Source: Sphingomonas glacialis
Lineage (GTDB): Bacteria; Pseudomonadota; Alphaproteobacteria; Sphingomonadales; Sphingomonadaceae
Reading direction: 5' to 3'
Assembly (NCBI RefSeq): GCF_006439055.1
Contig: NZ_RCZC01000002.1
Span: 464,106 to 528,105, forward strand
DNA length: 64,000 nucleotides
Below, piece after piece: positions 36,440 through 47,051 of this stretch (the first letter of the stretch is position 1; every line of letters starts with the position of its first letter). A model generated the notes under the pieces. That model was not told the origin of the DNA and did not search any database. It was given only the letters and a program-made list of their open reading frames with translations. A program made the translations under genes and the position numbers.

Positions 36440-37075
36440 CTAGAGCTTTGTGAACACCCTGCGCGTGGCTGGCCGTAGCGCGATCACGCCCGCCCAGCGC
36501 GCGATCGCCGGGTACGCCGCCAACGGCTCTGGCCCCAACAATCGCACCGACGAAACGGCGATGGGATAGGCCAGGATGTCGGCCACCGTGAACGCGTCGC
36601 CAGCGAGGTACGCGCTTTCCGACAGGCGGTGCTCGAGCACAGCAAGCCCGCGATGCGCCTGATCGGTGAAATAGGCGACCGTCTCGCGAACCACCGGCCG
36701 GCCCGTCATCTCGAGCAGCAGTCCGCAATTGGACAGACCCGAAAACGCCGCGCCGATATCGCTCGCGACCAGCGCCATATAGTGCAGCGCGAGCGCGCGT
36801 TCGCGGGGGTCCTCCGGAAGCAGGCGGCCGCTCTTCTCGGCAAGGTACAGCACGATCGCCAGCGATTGGCCGAGCGCCAGCGGCGTGCCCCCCGGCCCGT
36901 CGGCATCGACGATCGCGGGGATCTTGCCGAGCGGATGCACCGCCAGGAACGCGGCTTCGAGATGCGCGCCACCGACCAGATCGACGTCGTGACGGCGATA
37001 GGCCAGCCCCGTCTCCTCGAGCATCAGCGCGACCTTCTGGCCGTTGGCGGTGTCGCTGGTGTAGAAATCGATCAT
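36440..37075 (-). CDS. glutathione S-transferase family protein
   Basis: A 211-residue GST. The N-terminal thioredoxin fold starts MIDFYTSDTANGQKVALMLEE and contains HPLGKIPAIVD with the conserved cis-Pro. The glutathione-holding Ser is in LALGQSLAIVLYLAE. The C-terminal helical domain holds YLAGDAFTVADI. The TSDTANGQK start resembles nu-class/YfcG-like enzymes, in which Thr/Asn near the N-terminus activate glutathione. Possible roles are ether cleavage, isomerisation or dehalogenation; the substrate is unknown. It is 13 bp downstream of the carboxymuconolactone-decarboxylase-like gene in one operon. Confidence 0.9.
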   Translation of the reverse strand: MIDFYTSDTANGQKVALMLEETGLAYRRHDVDLVGGAHLEAAFLAVHPLGKIPAIVDADGPGGTPLALGQSLAIVLYLAEKSGRLLPEDPRERALALHYMALVASDIGAAFSGLSNCGLLLEMTGRPVVRETVAYFTDQAHRGLAVLEHRLSESAYLAGDAFTVADILAYPIAVSSVRLLGPEPLAAYPAIARWAGVIALRPATRRVFTKL

Positions 37076-37088
37076 CGCGCCAGGCCGA

Positions 37089-37664
37089 TCAAAGCCGCGC
37101 GGCGTCGGGGATGAAGGGGCAATAGTCTTCCTTCTCGACCAGATCGTAGGCGAAGATGAACTTCGCCATGCCGACCAGCACCGCCATGACGAGCCCGAGC
37201 TCGACCAGTTCGCCGTCGCTGAAGCTGCGCTTCATGCGGTCGTACAGCGCCTTCGAGACGGCGCCCTTCGCATTGGTCAGCGCCATCACGTCGGCGAGTT
37301 CGAGCGCGGCTTTCTGGCGTTCGTCGAACGGACCAGCGCGATAGTCGGCGATGGCATCGATCTCCGCTTCGCTCAAACCGGCGGATAGCGCCGCGATCCG
37401 GTCGCTGCGGTTGCAGAAGGCGCAGCCGTGGATGTTCGCCAGCCGCAGCCGCACCAGCTCGAGGATCTTCTGATCGACCCGCCCCGAATGGAAGAGCTGG
37501 CGGTAGAACTGATCCATATACCAGCGCGTCGCCTCCGGCGCGTTGCCCATAACCTCGAAAAAGGTCGTGTCGCCGTGCAGCGCAGCCGAATGATCCCACA
37601 TCGGCTGCAGGTTGGGCGCAAGCGCCTCGCGCGGGACGCGGTTGAACACTGTCTCTGGCTGCAT
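37089..37664 (-). CDS. carboxymuconolactone decarboxylase / AhpD family protein
   Basis: A 191-residue CMD-family protein. The core KILELVRLRLANIHGCAFCNRSD has the CxxC pair of AhpD-like members, and the helix ERQKAALELADVMAL follows. This suggests a thiol-disulfide or radical-quenching role rather than true PcaC decarboxylase activity, which lacks CxxC. I start at MQPETVFNRVPRE (37664), because the operator lies only 10 bp upstream and the longer frame would run through it. First gene of a two-gene unit with the GST. Confidence 0.87.
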   Translation of the reverse strand: MQPETVFNRVPREALAPNLQPMWDHSAALHGDTTFFEVMGNAPEATRWYMDQFYRQLFHSGRVDQKILELVRLRLANIHGCAFCNRSDRIAALSAGLSEAEIDAIADYRAGPFDERQKAALELADVMALTNAKGAVSKALYDRMKRSFSDGELVELGLVMAVLVGMAKFIFAYDLVEKEDYCPFIPDAARL

Positions 37665-37673
37665 ACCGATAAT

Positions 37674-37685
37674 TTGTCCGTACAA
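37674..37685. promoter_or_regulatory. operator copy 3 (TTGTCCGTACAA)
   Basis: Same element with one mismatch (T for G), 10 bp upstream of the CMD-family start. Position relative to the start codon is similar to the other two copies. Confidence 0.6.
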
Positions 37686-37695
37686 CTCTAGGGCG

Positions 37696-38340
37696 TCAAG
37701 CCGTATCGCCCGCGCGCGGCGGATAGGCCCATGGCCGCCGCTCAGCATCGACCGCGCGGAAGCTGGCGATCGCATCGCGATGCGTCAGCGTCAGATCGAT
37801 CGCGTCGAGCCCGGCCACCAGCATCGCCTTGGCCTCGCCGTCTATCTCGAAGGTCCACTCGACGCCCGCCGCAGTCCGGACGGTCTGGTGCGGCAAATCG
37901 ATCGTCACCCGGCGCGCCTGCGGATCAGGCGACACGTCGGCGGCGATCGTTTCGATCGCGTCGCGCGGCAGTACGATCGGCACGATGCCGTTGCGCACGC
38001 AATTGCCGCGGAAGATCGGATTGAACGACGGCGCGATCACCGCGCGGAACCCGTAATCGGCGAGCGCCCAGGCGGCGTGTTCGCGGCTCGACCCGCAGCC
38101 GAAATTGTCGCCGCCGAGCAACAGCTCCGCGCCCGCATAGGCCGGCTGGTTGAGCACGAAATCGGGCCGCGGCGCGCGACTTCCGATCGCGACATAGCGC
38201 AGGCTGGCGAACAGCCCGACGCCCAGGCCCTGCTTCGACACCGCGGTCATCTCGCGCGACGGGATGATCGCATCGGTATCGATATTGTCGCGGACCAAGG
38301 GCGCGGCGACCGCGACGAGCGTATCGAACGGCTGGCTCAT
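37696..38340 (-). CDS. LeuD-like dehydratase small subunit
   Basis: A 214-residue small subunit of the 3-isopropylmalate dehydratase type. NIDTDAIIPSREM and GGDNFGCGSSREHAAWAL are the swivel-domain signatures that select substrate, followed by APSFNPIFRGNCVRNGI. It pairs with the large subunit upstream, overlapping by 4 bp. The context (GntR/UTRA regulator, CoA-transferase) suggests a catabolic hydro-lyase, for example for citramalate or methylmalate-type acids, as much as leucine synthesis. The leu pathway genes leuA and leuB are not in this window. Confidence 0.9.
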   Translation of the reverse strand: MSQPFDTLVAVAAPLVRDNIDTDAIIPSREMTAVSKQGLGVGLFASLRYVAIGSRAPRPDFVLNQPAYAGAELLLGGDNFGCGSSREHAAWALADYGFRAVIAPSFNPIFRGNCVRNGIVPIVLPRDAIETIAADVSPDPQARRVTIDLPHQTVRTAAGVEWTFEIDGEAKAMLVAGLDAIDLTLTHRDAIASFRAVDAERRPWAYPPRAGDTA

Positions 38341-39746
38341 GCTGCGGCCCAATCGCGCGGATCGGCGATATGTCCGGCAAGCGCCGATGCCGCGACCGTT
38401 TCCGGCGAGGCGAGGTGCGATCGCGTTCCCGGCCCCTGCCGACTCTCGAAATTGCGATTGGTCGAGCTGATCACGCGCTCCTGCGCGCCGAAGCTTTCCC
38501 CGCCGGCAAAGAAGCACATCGAGCAGCCCGATTCACGCCACTCGAAACCCGCCGCGACGAAGATGCGATCGAGCCCTTCGGCTTCGGCCGCCGCCTTGAC
38601 CTGGCTCGAACCCGGCACGCAGATCGCACGGACACCGTCCGCGACATGGCGCCCCGCGAGGATCGCGGCGGCGCGGCGCAGATCGGACAGGCGGCTGTTG
38701 GTGCACGAGCCGATAAAAGCCGCGTCGATCGGCAGGCCGATCATCGGGGTGGCAGCCGCCAGCCCCATATAGTCCAGCGCGCGGCCGTGCGCCTCAGCCG
38801 TATCGCGCGCGGCGATCTCGGCATGGGCCGGCACCGCGCCCGTCAGCGGCACGGCATGTTGCGGGCTGGTGCCCCATGTCACCATCGGCCGGACCTCGCG
38901 GGCATCGACGGTGTAGTCGACGTCGAACACCGCATCGGCATCGCTGTGCAGGCTGCGCCAATGCGCGACTGCCACGTCCCATGCGGCCCCGGCAGGGGCG
39001 AACGGGCGGCCGGCGAGATAGTCGAACACGACCTCGTCGGCGGAAATGATCGCCGAGAAGGCCGCGAATTCGGTGGCCATGTTGCACAAGGTCAGCCGCC
39101 CCTCGACATCCAGCGCGCGCACCGCCGGGCCGTCATATTCGACGACATGGCCCTTCGCCCCCGAAGCGCCGAACGTGGCGAGCAGATGCAGCGCGAGGTC
39201 CTTCGCCGTCACGCCGGGCGCGAGCGCACCCTCGATCGTGATCCGCATCATCTTGGGCTTGTCGATGCGCAGCGTCATCGTCGCGAGCGCATGTTCCGCT
39301 TCGGTCGAGCCGATGCCCCAGGCCAGCGCACCGAGCGCGCCTTGCGAACAGGTATGGCTGTCGGGACAGACCAGGGTCAGGCCGGGCAGCACGATCCCCT
39401 GCTCGGGCGACAGGACATGGACGATCCCCTGCCCCGGATCGCCGAGATCGAACAGGCGGATGCCCGCGGCGTTGGCGGCCTCGCGCGTCGCCGTGATGAA
39501 AGCGGTGCCCGTCGGCATGGTCGTGACGTCGGTGCGCCCGGGGCGCGTATCGACGACGTGATCCATCGTCGCGAACGCCTGTTCGGGGCAAGCGACCGCG
39601 CGGCCGGCCGCGGCGAGGCTTTGCAGCGCGACACCGCCGGTGCGCTCGTGCAGCAACACGCGGTCGATCGCGATCAAGGCGGTCGCGCCGCCGAGATCGA
39701 GCACGCGGTGCGCCTGCCAGATCTTTTCGAATACCGTCGACGCCAT
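38337..39746 (-). CDS. LeuC-like dehydratase large subunit (4Fe-4S)
   Basis: A 469-residue aconitase-superfamily subunit. VCPDSHTCSQGALGALAWGIG, the first cluster cysteine in IGSCTNSR and the pair in GCSMCFFAGGE give the three [4Fe-4S] ligands. RNFESRQGPG is the usual substrate loop. The start MASTVFEKIWQAHRV has GAGG upstream; an ATG 11 codons earlier is less likely. With LeuD it should isomerise or hydrate a 2- or 3-hydroxy-dicarboxylate. FFAGGE after CSMC differs from the more common LAMN of biosynthetic LeuC, which supports a paralogue (inference). Confidence 0.92.
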   Translation of the reverse strand: MASTVFEKIWQAHRVLDLGGATALIAIDRVLLHERTGGVALQSLAAAGRAVACPEQAFATMDHVVDTRPGRTDVTTMPTGTAFITATREAANAAGIRLFDLGDPGQGIVHVLSPEQGIVLPGLTLVCPDSHTCSQGALGALAWGIGSTEAEHALATMTLRIDKPKMMRITIEGALAPGVTAKDLALHLLATFGASGAKGHVVEYDGPAVRALDVEGRLTLCNMATEFAAFSAIISADEVVFDYLAGRPFAPAGAAWDVAVAHWRSLHSDADAVFDVDYTVDAREVRPMVTWGTSPQHAVPLTGAVPAHAEIAARDTAEAHGRALDYMGLAAATPMIGLPIDAAFIGSCTNSRLSDLRRAAAILAGRHVADGVRAICVPGSSQVKAAAEAEGLDRIFVAAGFEWRESGCSMCFFAGGESFGAQERVISSTNRNFESRQGPGTRSHLASPETVAASALAGHIADPRDWAAA

Positions 39747-39785
39747 GCGCACCTCGTTTCCCGTCCCCATCTGGGGCACGGCATT

Positions 39786-39803
39786 TGATATACATGTATA
39801 TCA
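39786..39803. promoter_or_regulatory. 18-bp perfect palindrome in the leuC / GntR divergent promoter
   Basis: TGATATACATGTATATCA, a perfect dyad 40 bp before the leuC-like start and 60 bp before the GntR/UTRA start. The TGTATA core is typical of HutC-type operators. A degenerate copy lies upstream of the CoA-transferase gene. Confidence 0.75.
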
Positions 39804-39862
39804 TAAAAGTCGACTGGCGGTTGCGCTATCTCGGTGTAGCGTAACGTGCGAATGGAGGATGC

Positions 39863-40621
39863 GTGAAGAACGGAACGACCACGATGCGGCGCGGCGATGC
39901 CGTCCCGCTGTATCACCAGATCTTTCTGGCGCTGCGCGACGAGATTTTGTCGGGAACGCGCGCTTATGGCAGCACGGTTCCGACCGAGCATCAATTGTCG
40001 GAGCGGTTCGGCGTCTCGCGGATAACGGCGCGGCGTGCGCTCGATGAATTGAGCGACATGGGGCTGGTCGAGCGGCGGCGCCGGATCGGCACGCGCGTCA
40101 TCCACCGCGCGCGGCCCGCCGCGATCGACGCGGATATCGACCAGACGGTGGAGTCGCTGCTGGCGTTCGGGCGCGATACGGCGGTGCGCGTCCTGGCGTT
40201 TGGCGCGGTGCCGGCCGATCCGGGGGTGGCGGAGGCGCTGGGCATCGACCCCCAGATGGAGGTGCTGCGCGCCGTCCGGGTGCGGTACAAGGACGGCGAA
40301 CCGCTCGGCCGGATCGTCAGTTACACGCCGCTGCGCTTCGCCGACGTCCTGACCGAGACCGCCTTGACCACCGCGCCCCTGCTCGAACTGCTGCTGCGCT
40401 CGGGCGCGCGGATCGGCAGCGGCAGCCAGACGATCTCGGCCTTGTCGGCCGATCCCGAACTGGTCGAAGCGCTCGCGCTCGAGCCGCGCGCCGCGGTGCT
40501 GCGCGTCGAACGCCACGTCCAGGACGATGCGGGCACGCCGCTGCTGCTCACGATCGCCGATTATCGCGCCGATCGCTACCGGATCAGCGTCGATCTCAGC
40601 GCGTCAGGCGGACGACGTTAG
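39863..40621 (+). CDS. GntR family regulator with UTRA domain
   Basis: A 252-residue HutC-type regulator. The start is GTG with GGAGG 7 bases upstream. The winged helix is at ~10-80 (PLYHQIFLALRDEILSGT, VPTEHQLSERFGVSRITARRALDELSDMGLVERRRRIGT). The UTRA domain follows from ~95 (ESLLAFGRDTAVRVLAF ... VLRAVRVRYKDGEPLG ... LLELLLRSGARI ... HVQDDAGTPLLLTIADYRADRY). It is divergent from leuCD and convergent with the CoA-transferase gene (18-bp overlap) and probably controls both through the palindrome at 39786. Confidence 0.93.
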   Translation: MKNGTTTMRRGDAVPLYHQIFLALRDEILSGTRAYGSTVPTEHQLSERFGVSRITARRALDELSDMGLVERRRRIGTRVIHRARPAAIDADIDQTVESLLAFGRDTAVRVLAFGAVPADPGVAEALGIDPQMEVLRAVRVRYKDGEPLGRIVSYTPLRFADVLTETALTTAPLLELLLRSGARIGSGSQTISALSADPELVEALALEPRAAVLRVERHVQDDAGTPLLLTIADYRADRYRISVDLSASGGRR

Positions 40622-41779
40622 CGCCGCGATCTCGGCATCGTCGAAGCCGAGGTCGCGCAGGATCGCATCGCCGTCGCGGCCGATCGTCGGGATGTCGTGG
40701 TGCAGGCCCGGGCGTTCGCCATCGAATTCGAGCGGCAACGCCGGCAGCCGCGTCGCCGCTCCGCCGGGGATGGTGACGTCGAGCAGTCCGCCGGCCGCGT
40801 TGAGATGCGGATCGTCGAACAGGTCGTCGGGCCGCGCGATCGGCGCGAACGGGAGGCCGATCGCCTCCAGCTTTGCGACCAAGTCGTCGCGCCGCATGCC
40901 GGCAAACATCGCACGCACGCGCGGCAGGATCGCATCGCGCGCCAGCACCCGCTGATTGTTGAGCGCAAGCGCGGGATCGCCGCCGAGATCGTCGAGCCCG
41001 AATGCGGCGCAGAACGCCGTCCATTGCGCATCGCTGACCACGCCGACGAACAATTGCTCCTCGGGCTGCGCCGTCTCGAACACGTCGTAGATCGCCCAGG
41101 CGGAGATGCGCACCGGCATCGGCTGCGCGGCCTGCCCGGTCACCGCCATCTGCGCCATATGCTGCCCGACCAGGAAGGCGGTCGTCTCGAACAGCGAACA
41201 TTTCACCTCGCCGCCACGCCCGGTGCGATGCCGCCGCTCGAGCGCGGCGAGCACGCCGATCACGCCGAACATGCCGCCGGTGATGTCGATCACCGACGAT
41301 CCCGCGCGGAGCGGCCGGCCCGGCGGCCCGGTCATATAGGCAAGGCCGCCCATCATCTGCGTGACCTCGTCGAGCGCGGTGCGATTTTCATAGGGGCCGG
41401 CGAGGAAGCCCTTGGCCGAGCAATAGATCAGCCGCGGATTGGTTTCCGCCATCGCTTCGTAGCCCAGGCCGAGGCGCGCCAGCGTGCCCGGACGGAAATT
41501 CTCGACCAGGATATCGGCACCGGCGACCAGCCGCTTGGCCAGCGCGATGCCCTGTTCGCTCTTGAGATCGAGGCAGATGCTGCGCTTGTTGCGGTTGAAC
41601 ATCGGGAAATAGCCGGCGCCCGAGCCCAGCAGCCGCCGCGTCTGATCGCCCCCGATCGGCTCGACCTTGATCACGTCGGCACCGAGATCGGCGAGGATCA
41701 CCCCGACAGACGGCCCCATCACCATATGCGTGAATTCGACGACCGTCAGACCCGTCAGCGGCAGAGTTTCCCGGTCCAT
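40604..41779 (-). CDS. family III CoA-transferase
   Basis: A 391-residue formyl-CoA-transferase/CaiB type enzyme that moves CoA between organic acids through an aspartyl-CoA intermediate. VVEFTHMVMGPSVGVILADLGADVIKVEP, YFPMFNRNKRSICLDLK, VENFRPGTLARLGLGYE and the catalytic Asp in SSVIDITGGMFGV are all present. I use the Met at MDRETLPL. With the LeuCD-like dehydratase and the UTRA regulator it suggests activation of a C4-C6 dicarboxylate for degradation. The 3' end overlaps the convergent regulator gene. Confidence 0.92.
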   Translation of the reverse strand: MDRETLPLTGLTVVEFTHMVMGPSVGVILADLGADVIKVEPIGGDQTRRLLGSGAGYFPMFNRNKRSICLDLKSEQGIALAKRLVAGADILVENFRPGTLARLGLGYEAMAETNPRLIYCSAKGFLAGPYENRTALDEVTQMMGGLAYMTGPPGRPLRAGSSVIDITGGMFGVIGVLAALERRHRTGRGGEVKCSLFETTAFLVGQHMAQMAVTGQAAQPMPVRISAWAIYDVFETAQPEEQLFVGVVSDAQWTAFCAAFGLDDLGGDPALALNNQRVLARDAILPRVRAMFAGMRRDDLVAKLEAIGLPFAPIARPDDLFDDPHLNAAGGLLDVTIPGGAATRLPALPLEFDGERPGLHHDIPTIGRDGDAILRDLGFDDAEIAALTSSA

Positions 41780-42595
41780 TCCATTTCCCCGTTCGTACAC
41801 GCCCTCGACCGGCGCAATTCATTTGATATAGTGTTATGACAATAAAGCCAAGCGGGGCTCGTAGCGGGCTGCGCGCGCAATCATCGCGGTCGATGCGGCG
41901 ATCGCCAGTGGTGTGCCTGAAGACGACAGGCGGGCTGATCGCGGCGTCGCTCGGCACGCCGCATATCCTGCACGCGCCGGCAGGCTGGCGCCCGATCGCG
42001 CTCGCAAAGCTGGAATACGCCACGCCAGCACAGCGCGGAGCGCCATGCCGAACAGATCCACGGTGCCTATGCCTAGGTGGACGGCGAAATCGATTCACAG
42101 GGCGGCCGCAGGCTGGTGCTGCAAGTGACGCCTATGTGATGAGCCGGCACTATCCAATCGATGCGTTACAGGCGCTGCTGGCGTGGCTGGCGCGCAAAGC
42201 GGAACTTGGCTCGCCTCGACCGCCGATATCGTGTCGATGATTTCATGATACGCGCGGCACAACAGGCGTATGACGGGTCGTCTCACAACGGGCGACGACT
42301 TCGCGCGGCGCCCGTCTGGTAACCGACTTCGCGCCGTGGGACGAGTGTCGGGGTACGACACCTTGCGCAACAGAAAGCCGGTGATCGACCCGCCGATGAC
42401 AAGGCCGAGACCGAGCAGACTATGGCCTTGCGCGACCGTAGCCAGTCAGGCCAAGCGCCTAGACAATCGTCCCATGTCCGACGCCTTGCTCAACGAGACG
42501 CGGTTCTTGACGGTACGCCTAGCGCGCTCGATCCTCGGGCACCGAGCGGCCGAGCTCCTCGCTCGACTACGCGGCCCGCCCCACAGCCGTCCGGT
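41780..42595. other. 815-bp gap with possible gene debris
   Basis: No supported gene. On the minus strand near 42400-42330 a frame reads LLGLGLVIGGSITGFLLRK followed by a polar tail, like the last helix of a membrane protein, and on the plus strand near 42140 MSRHYPIDALQALLAWLARKAEL reads like a fragment of a helical protein. Both are short and flanked by stops, consistent with decayed genes upstream of pobA. Confidence 0.4.
41824..41841. promoter_or_regulatory. degenerate copy of the TGATATA palindrome
   Basis: TGATATAGTGTTATGACA matches the 39786 palindrome at 12 of 18 positions, including the whole left half. It lies 44 bp upstream of the CoA-transferase start. A second, weaker site for the same GntR/UTRA protein is plausible. 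Confidence 0.4.
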
Positions 42596-43770
42596 TCACA
42601 GCGGCAGCCCGACATAATTCTCCGCCACCGCGGTCTGCATCGCTGTCGATCCGGCGAGGTAGGCGAGCTCGGCCGATTGCATGCGGTGCTCGAACGGGCC
42701 GTCGTCGGGGAAGCGGTGCATCAGCTTGGTCAGGAACCAGCTGAAGCGTTCGGCCTTCCAGATCCGCGCGAGCGCCTTGGCCTGATAGCCGTCGAGCCCG
42801 CTATCGTCGCCGCGCCGGTAATGGCCGATCATCGCCTGGCTGAGATAGGCGACGTCGGACGCCGCGAGGTTGAGCCCCTTCGCCCCGGTCGGCGGCACGA
42901 TGTGCGCGGAATCGCCCGCGAGGAACAGCCGGCCGTAGCGCATCGTCTCGAATACATACGACCGCAGCGGCGCGATCGACATTTCGAGCGCGGGTCCGCG
43001 CGTCACCGGCCCGGCGGCGAGCGGCGCGAAACGCTCCTCGAGCTCGTCCCACAGCCGCGCCTCGGGCCATTGCTCGATCCGGTCGGTCAGCGGCACCTGG
43101 ATGTAATAGCGGCTGCGCGTCGGCGATCGCATCGAGGCGAGCGCGAAGCCCTTGGGGCCGTTCGCGTAGATCAGTTCGGGGTGGCACGGCGGGACATCGG
43201 CGAGGATCCCGAGCCAGCCGAACGGATAGACGCGCTCGAACTCGCGCCGCTCCGCCATCGGGATCGCTTTGCGCGAGGGGCCGTGGAAGCCGTCGCAGCC
43301 GGCGATGAAATCGGCCTCGATCCGCTGTTCGACACCGTCGACGCTGAAGGTCACCGCCGCGCGGTCGTCGGTCAGATCATGCAGCGCGACATCCGACGCA
43401 CCATAGACGATCTCGATCCCGCGGGCCGGCGCCGCATCCATCAGGTCGCGCGTCACCTCGGTCTGGCCGTAGACGGTGACGCGCTTGCCCGTCAGCGCGG
43501 CGATGTCGATGCGGATCAGATGCTCGCCATCGGCAAGGGCGAAGCCGTCTTCGACCATCCCCTCGGCCGTCAGCCGCGCGCCGAGCCCGAGCTGGTGGAG
43601 CAGATCGGTCGTCCCGCGTTCGAGCACGCCCGCACGGATCCGCCCGAGGACGTAATCGGGCGTCTGGCGCTCGATCACGATCACGTCGATCCCCTCGGCG
43701 CGCAGCAGATGCGCGAGCAGCAGCCCGGCGGGTCCGGCGCCGATCACGGCGACCTGGGTGCGGCGCGTGC

Positions 43771-43774
<4 letters not shown>
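42596..43774 (-). CDS. pobA: 4-hydroxybenzoate 3-monooxygenase
   Basis: A 392-residue flavoprotein that turns 4-hydroxybenzoate into protocatechuate with NAD(P)H and oxygen. The FAD motif is AVIGAGPAGLLLAHLL. VLGRIRAGVLERGTTDLL carries the Arg-rich substrate/FAD loop, IAGCDGFHGPSR the DG motif, and LFLAGDSAHIVPPTGAKGLNLAASDV the second FAD motif. Length and sequence match PobA. Start MSTRRTQVAV overlaps the ligC stop by four bases. It is the last gene of the operon that starts at 48948 and feeds LigAB directly. Confidence 0.96.
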
Positions 43775-46019
<2,245 letters not shown>

Positions 46020-46023
<4 letters not shown>

Positions 46024-47051
46024 GCCCTTGCCTCCTCGGCGGCGATCAGGCGGCGGATGATCTGCCGCGCGCGCGTGCCGCCCTCGTCGATATTGTACGC
46101 GTTGAGCTTGAGATCGGGGTTGAGCGCGATTGCGCGCTGCTGCGCCTCGAGGATTTCCTTGTCCTCGGAAAACACCCCCCCCTGCGCGCGCTTGAAGCGC
46201 GCGGTGAAGCCGGGATCGTCGACGTCGAAGCTGCGCGCCATCCCCCAGAAATAGTGCATCGTGCCCTCGCTCTCCGGGGTCATGCAATCGACCACCATCC
46301 CGCGCACGCCCTGGTCATGGCTCTCGAGCGTCGCGCCCGCGCCGACCGGCGCCACGCCGACGTCGATCATCACCGAGGAGGGCGCGAGGAATTCGCAGAT
46401 CTGCCAGCGGTCGACCGGCCCCGGCTGCTTGAGCGCGCCGCGCCAGAAGGGCGGCGCATCGACGCCGGGCATCCAGCGCGCGACATAGGCGCGGTCGCCC
46501 TCGACGCGGGTCTGGAGCGGCGCTTCCATCAGTTCGGGCTGGCCGATCGAGCCCGAATGGACGTGTGTCTCGTGCGTCAGGTCCATCAGATTGTCGATCA
46601 TCAGCCGGTAGTCGGCTTCGACATGGTAATAGCCGCCGTCGAAGGTCCAGCCCGGGGTCGAGCATGGCCACAGATCGGGGATCAGCGATTCATCGGCGAG
46701 CGCCTTGTCGCCGACCCACAGCCACACGAAGCGATGCTTCTCGGCGACGACATAGGTCTCGGCGCAGACGCGCGTGTTCACGCGGTCGGTCTTGAGCGGC
46801 ATTTCCTGCGCAACGCCGTCGGGGCCGAGCTTCAGTCCGTGATATTTGCAGCGGATCGAGTCGCCCTCGCGGATTCCCATCGACAGCGGCAGCAGCCGGT
46901 GCGGGCAGGCATCGCGCATCGCCACGACCTGCCGGTCGAGCTTGCGATAGAGCATGATCTGCACACCGCAGATCGTGCGCGCGAGCGGCGTGTGATCGAC
47001 TTCGCTATCCCAGCCGGCGACGTACCAGGCGTTGGTGACCCAGGTGCTCAC
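46020..47051 (-). CDS. vanA: Rieske oxygenase, VanA-type aromatic O-demethylase
   Basis: A 343-residue Rieske non-haem iron oxygenase. The Rieske ligands are Cys49-x-His51 and Cys68-x2-His71 (ACPHRLLPL ... RCKYHGLKL). The catalytic iron site is in YRLMIDNLMDLTHETHVHSGSIGQ. PPFWRGALK, PVDRWQICEF and TPESEGTMHYFWGMAR follow VanA of pseudomonads closely. It should demethylate vanillate or a related methoxy acid to protocatechuate. No VanB reductase gene is in the window, so electrons must come from elsewhere. The start is GTG overlapping the ligJ stop (GTGA). Confidence 0.88.

Noticed and set aside
37089..37664. True PcaC-type 4-carboxymuconolactone decarboxylase
   Set aside because: Carries the CxxC pair of AhpD-like members, and the window uses the 4,5-cleavage route, which does not need PcaC.
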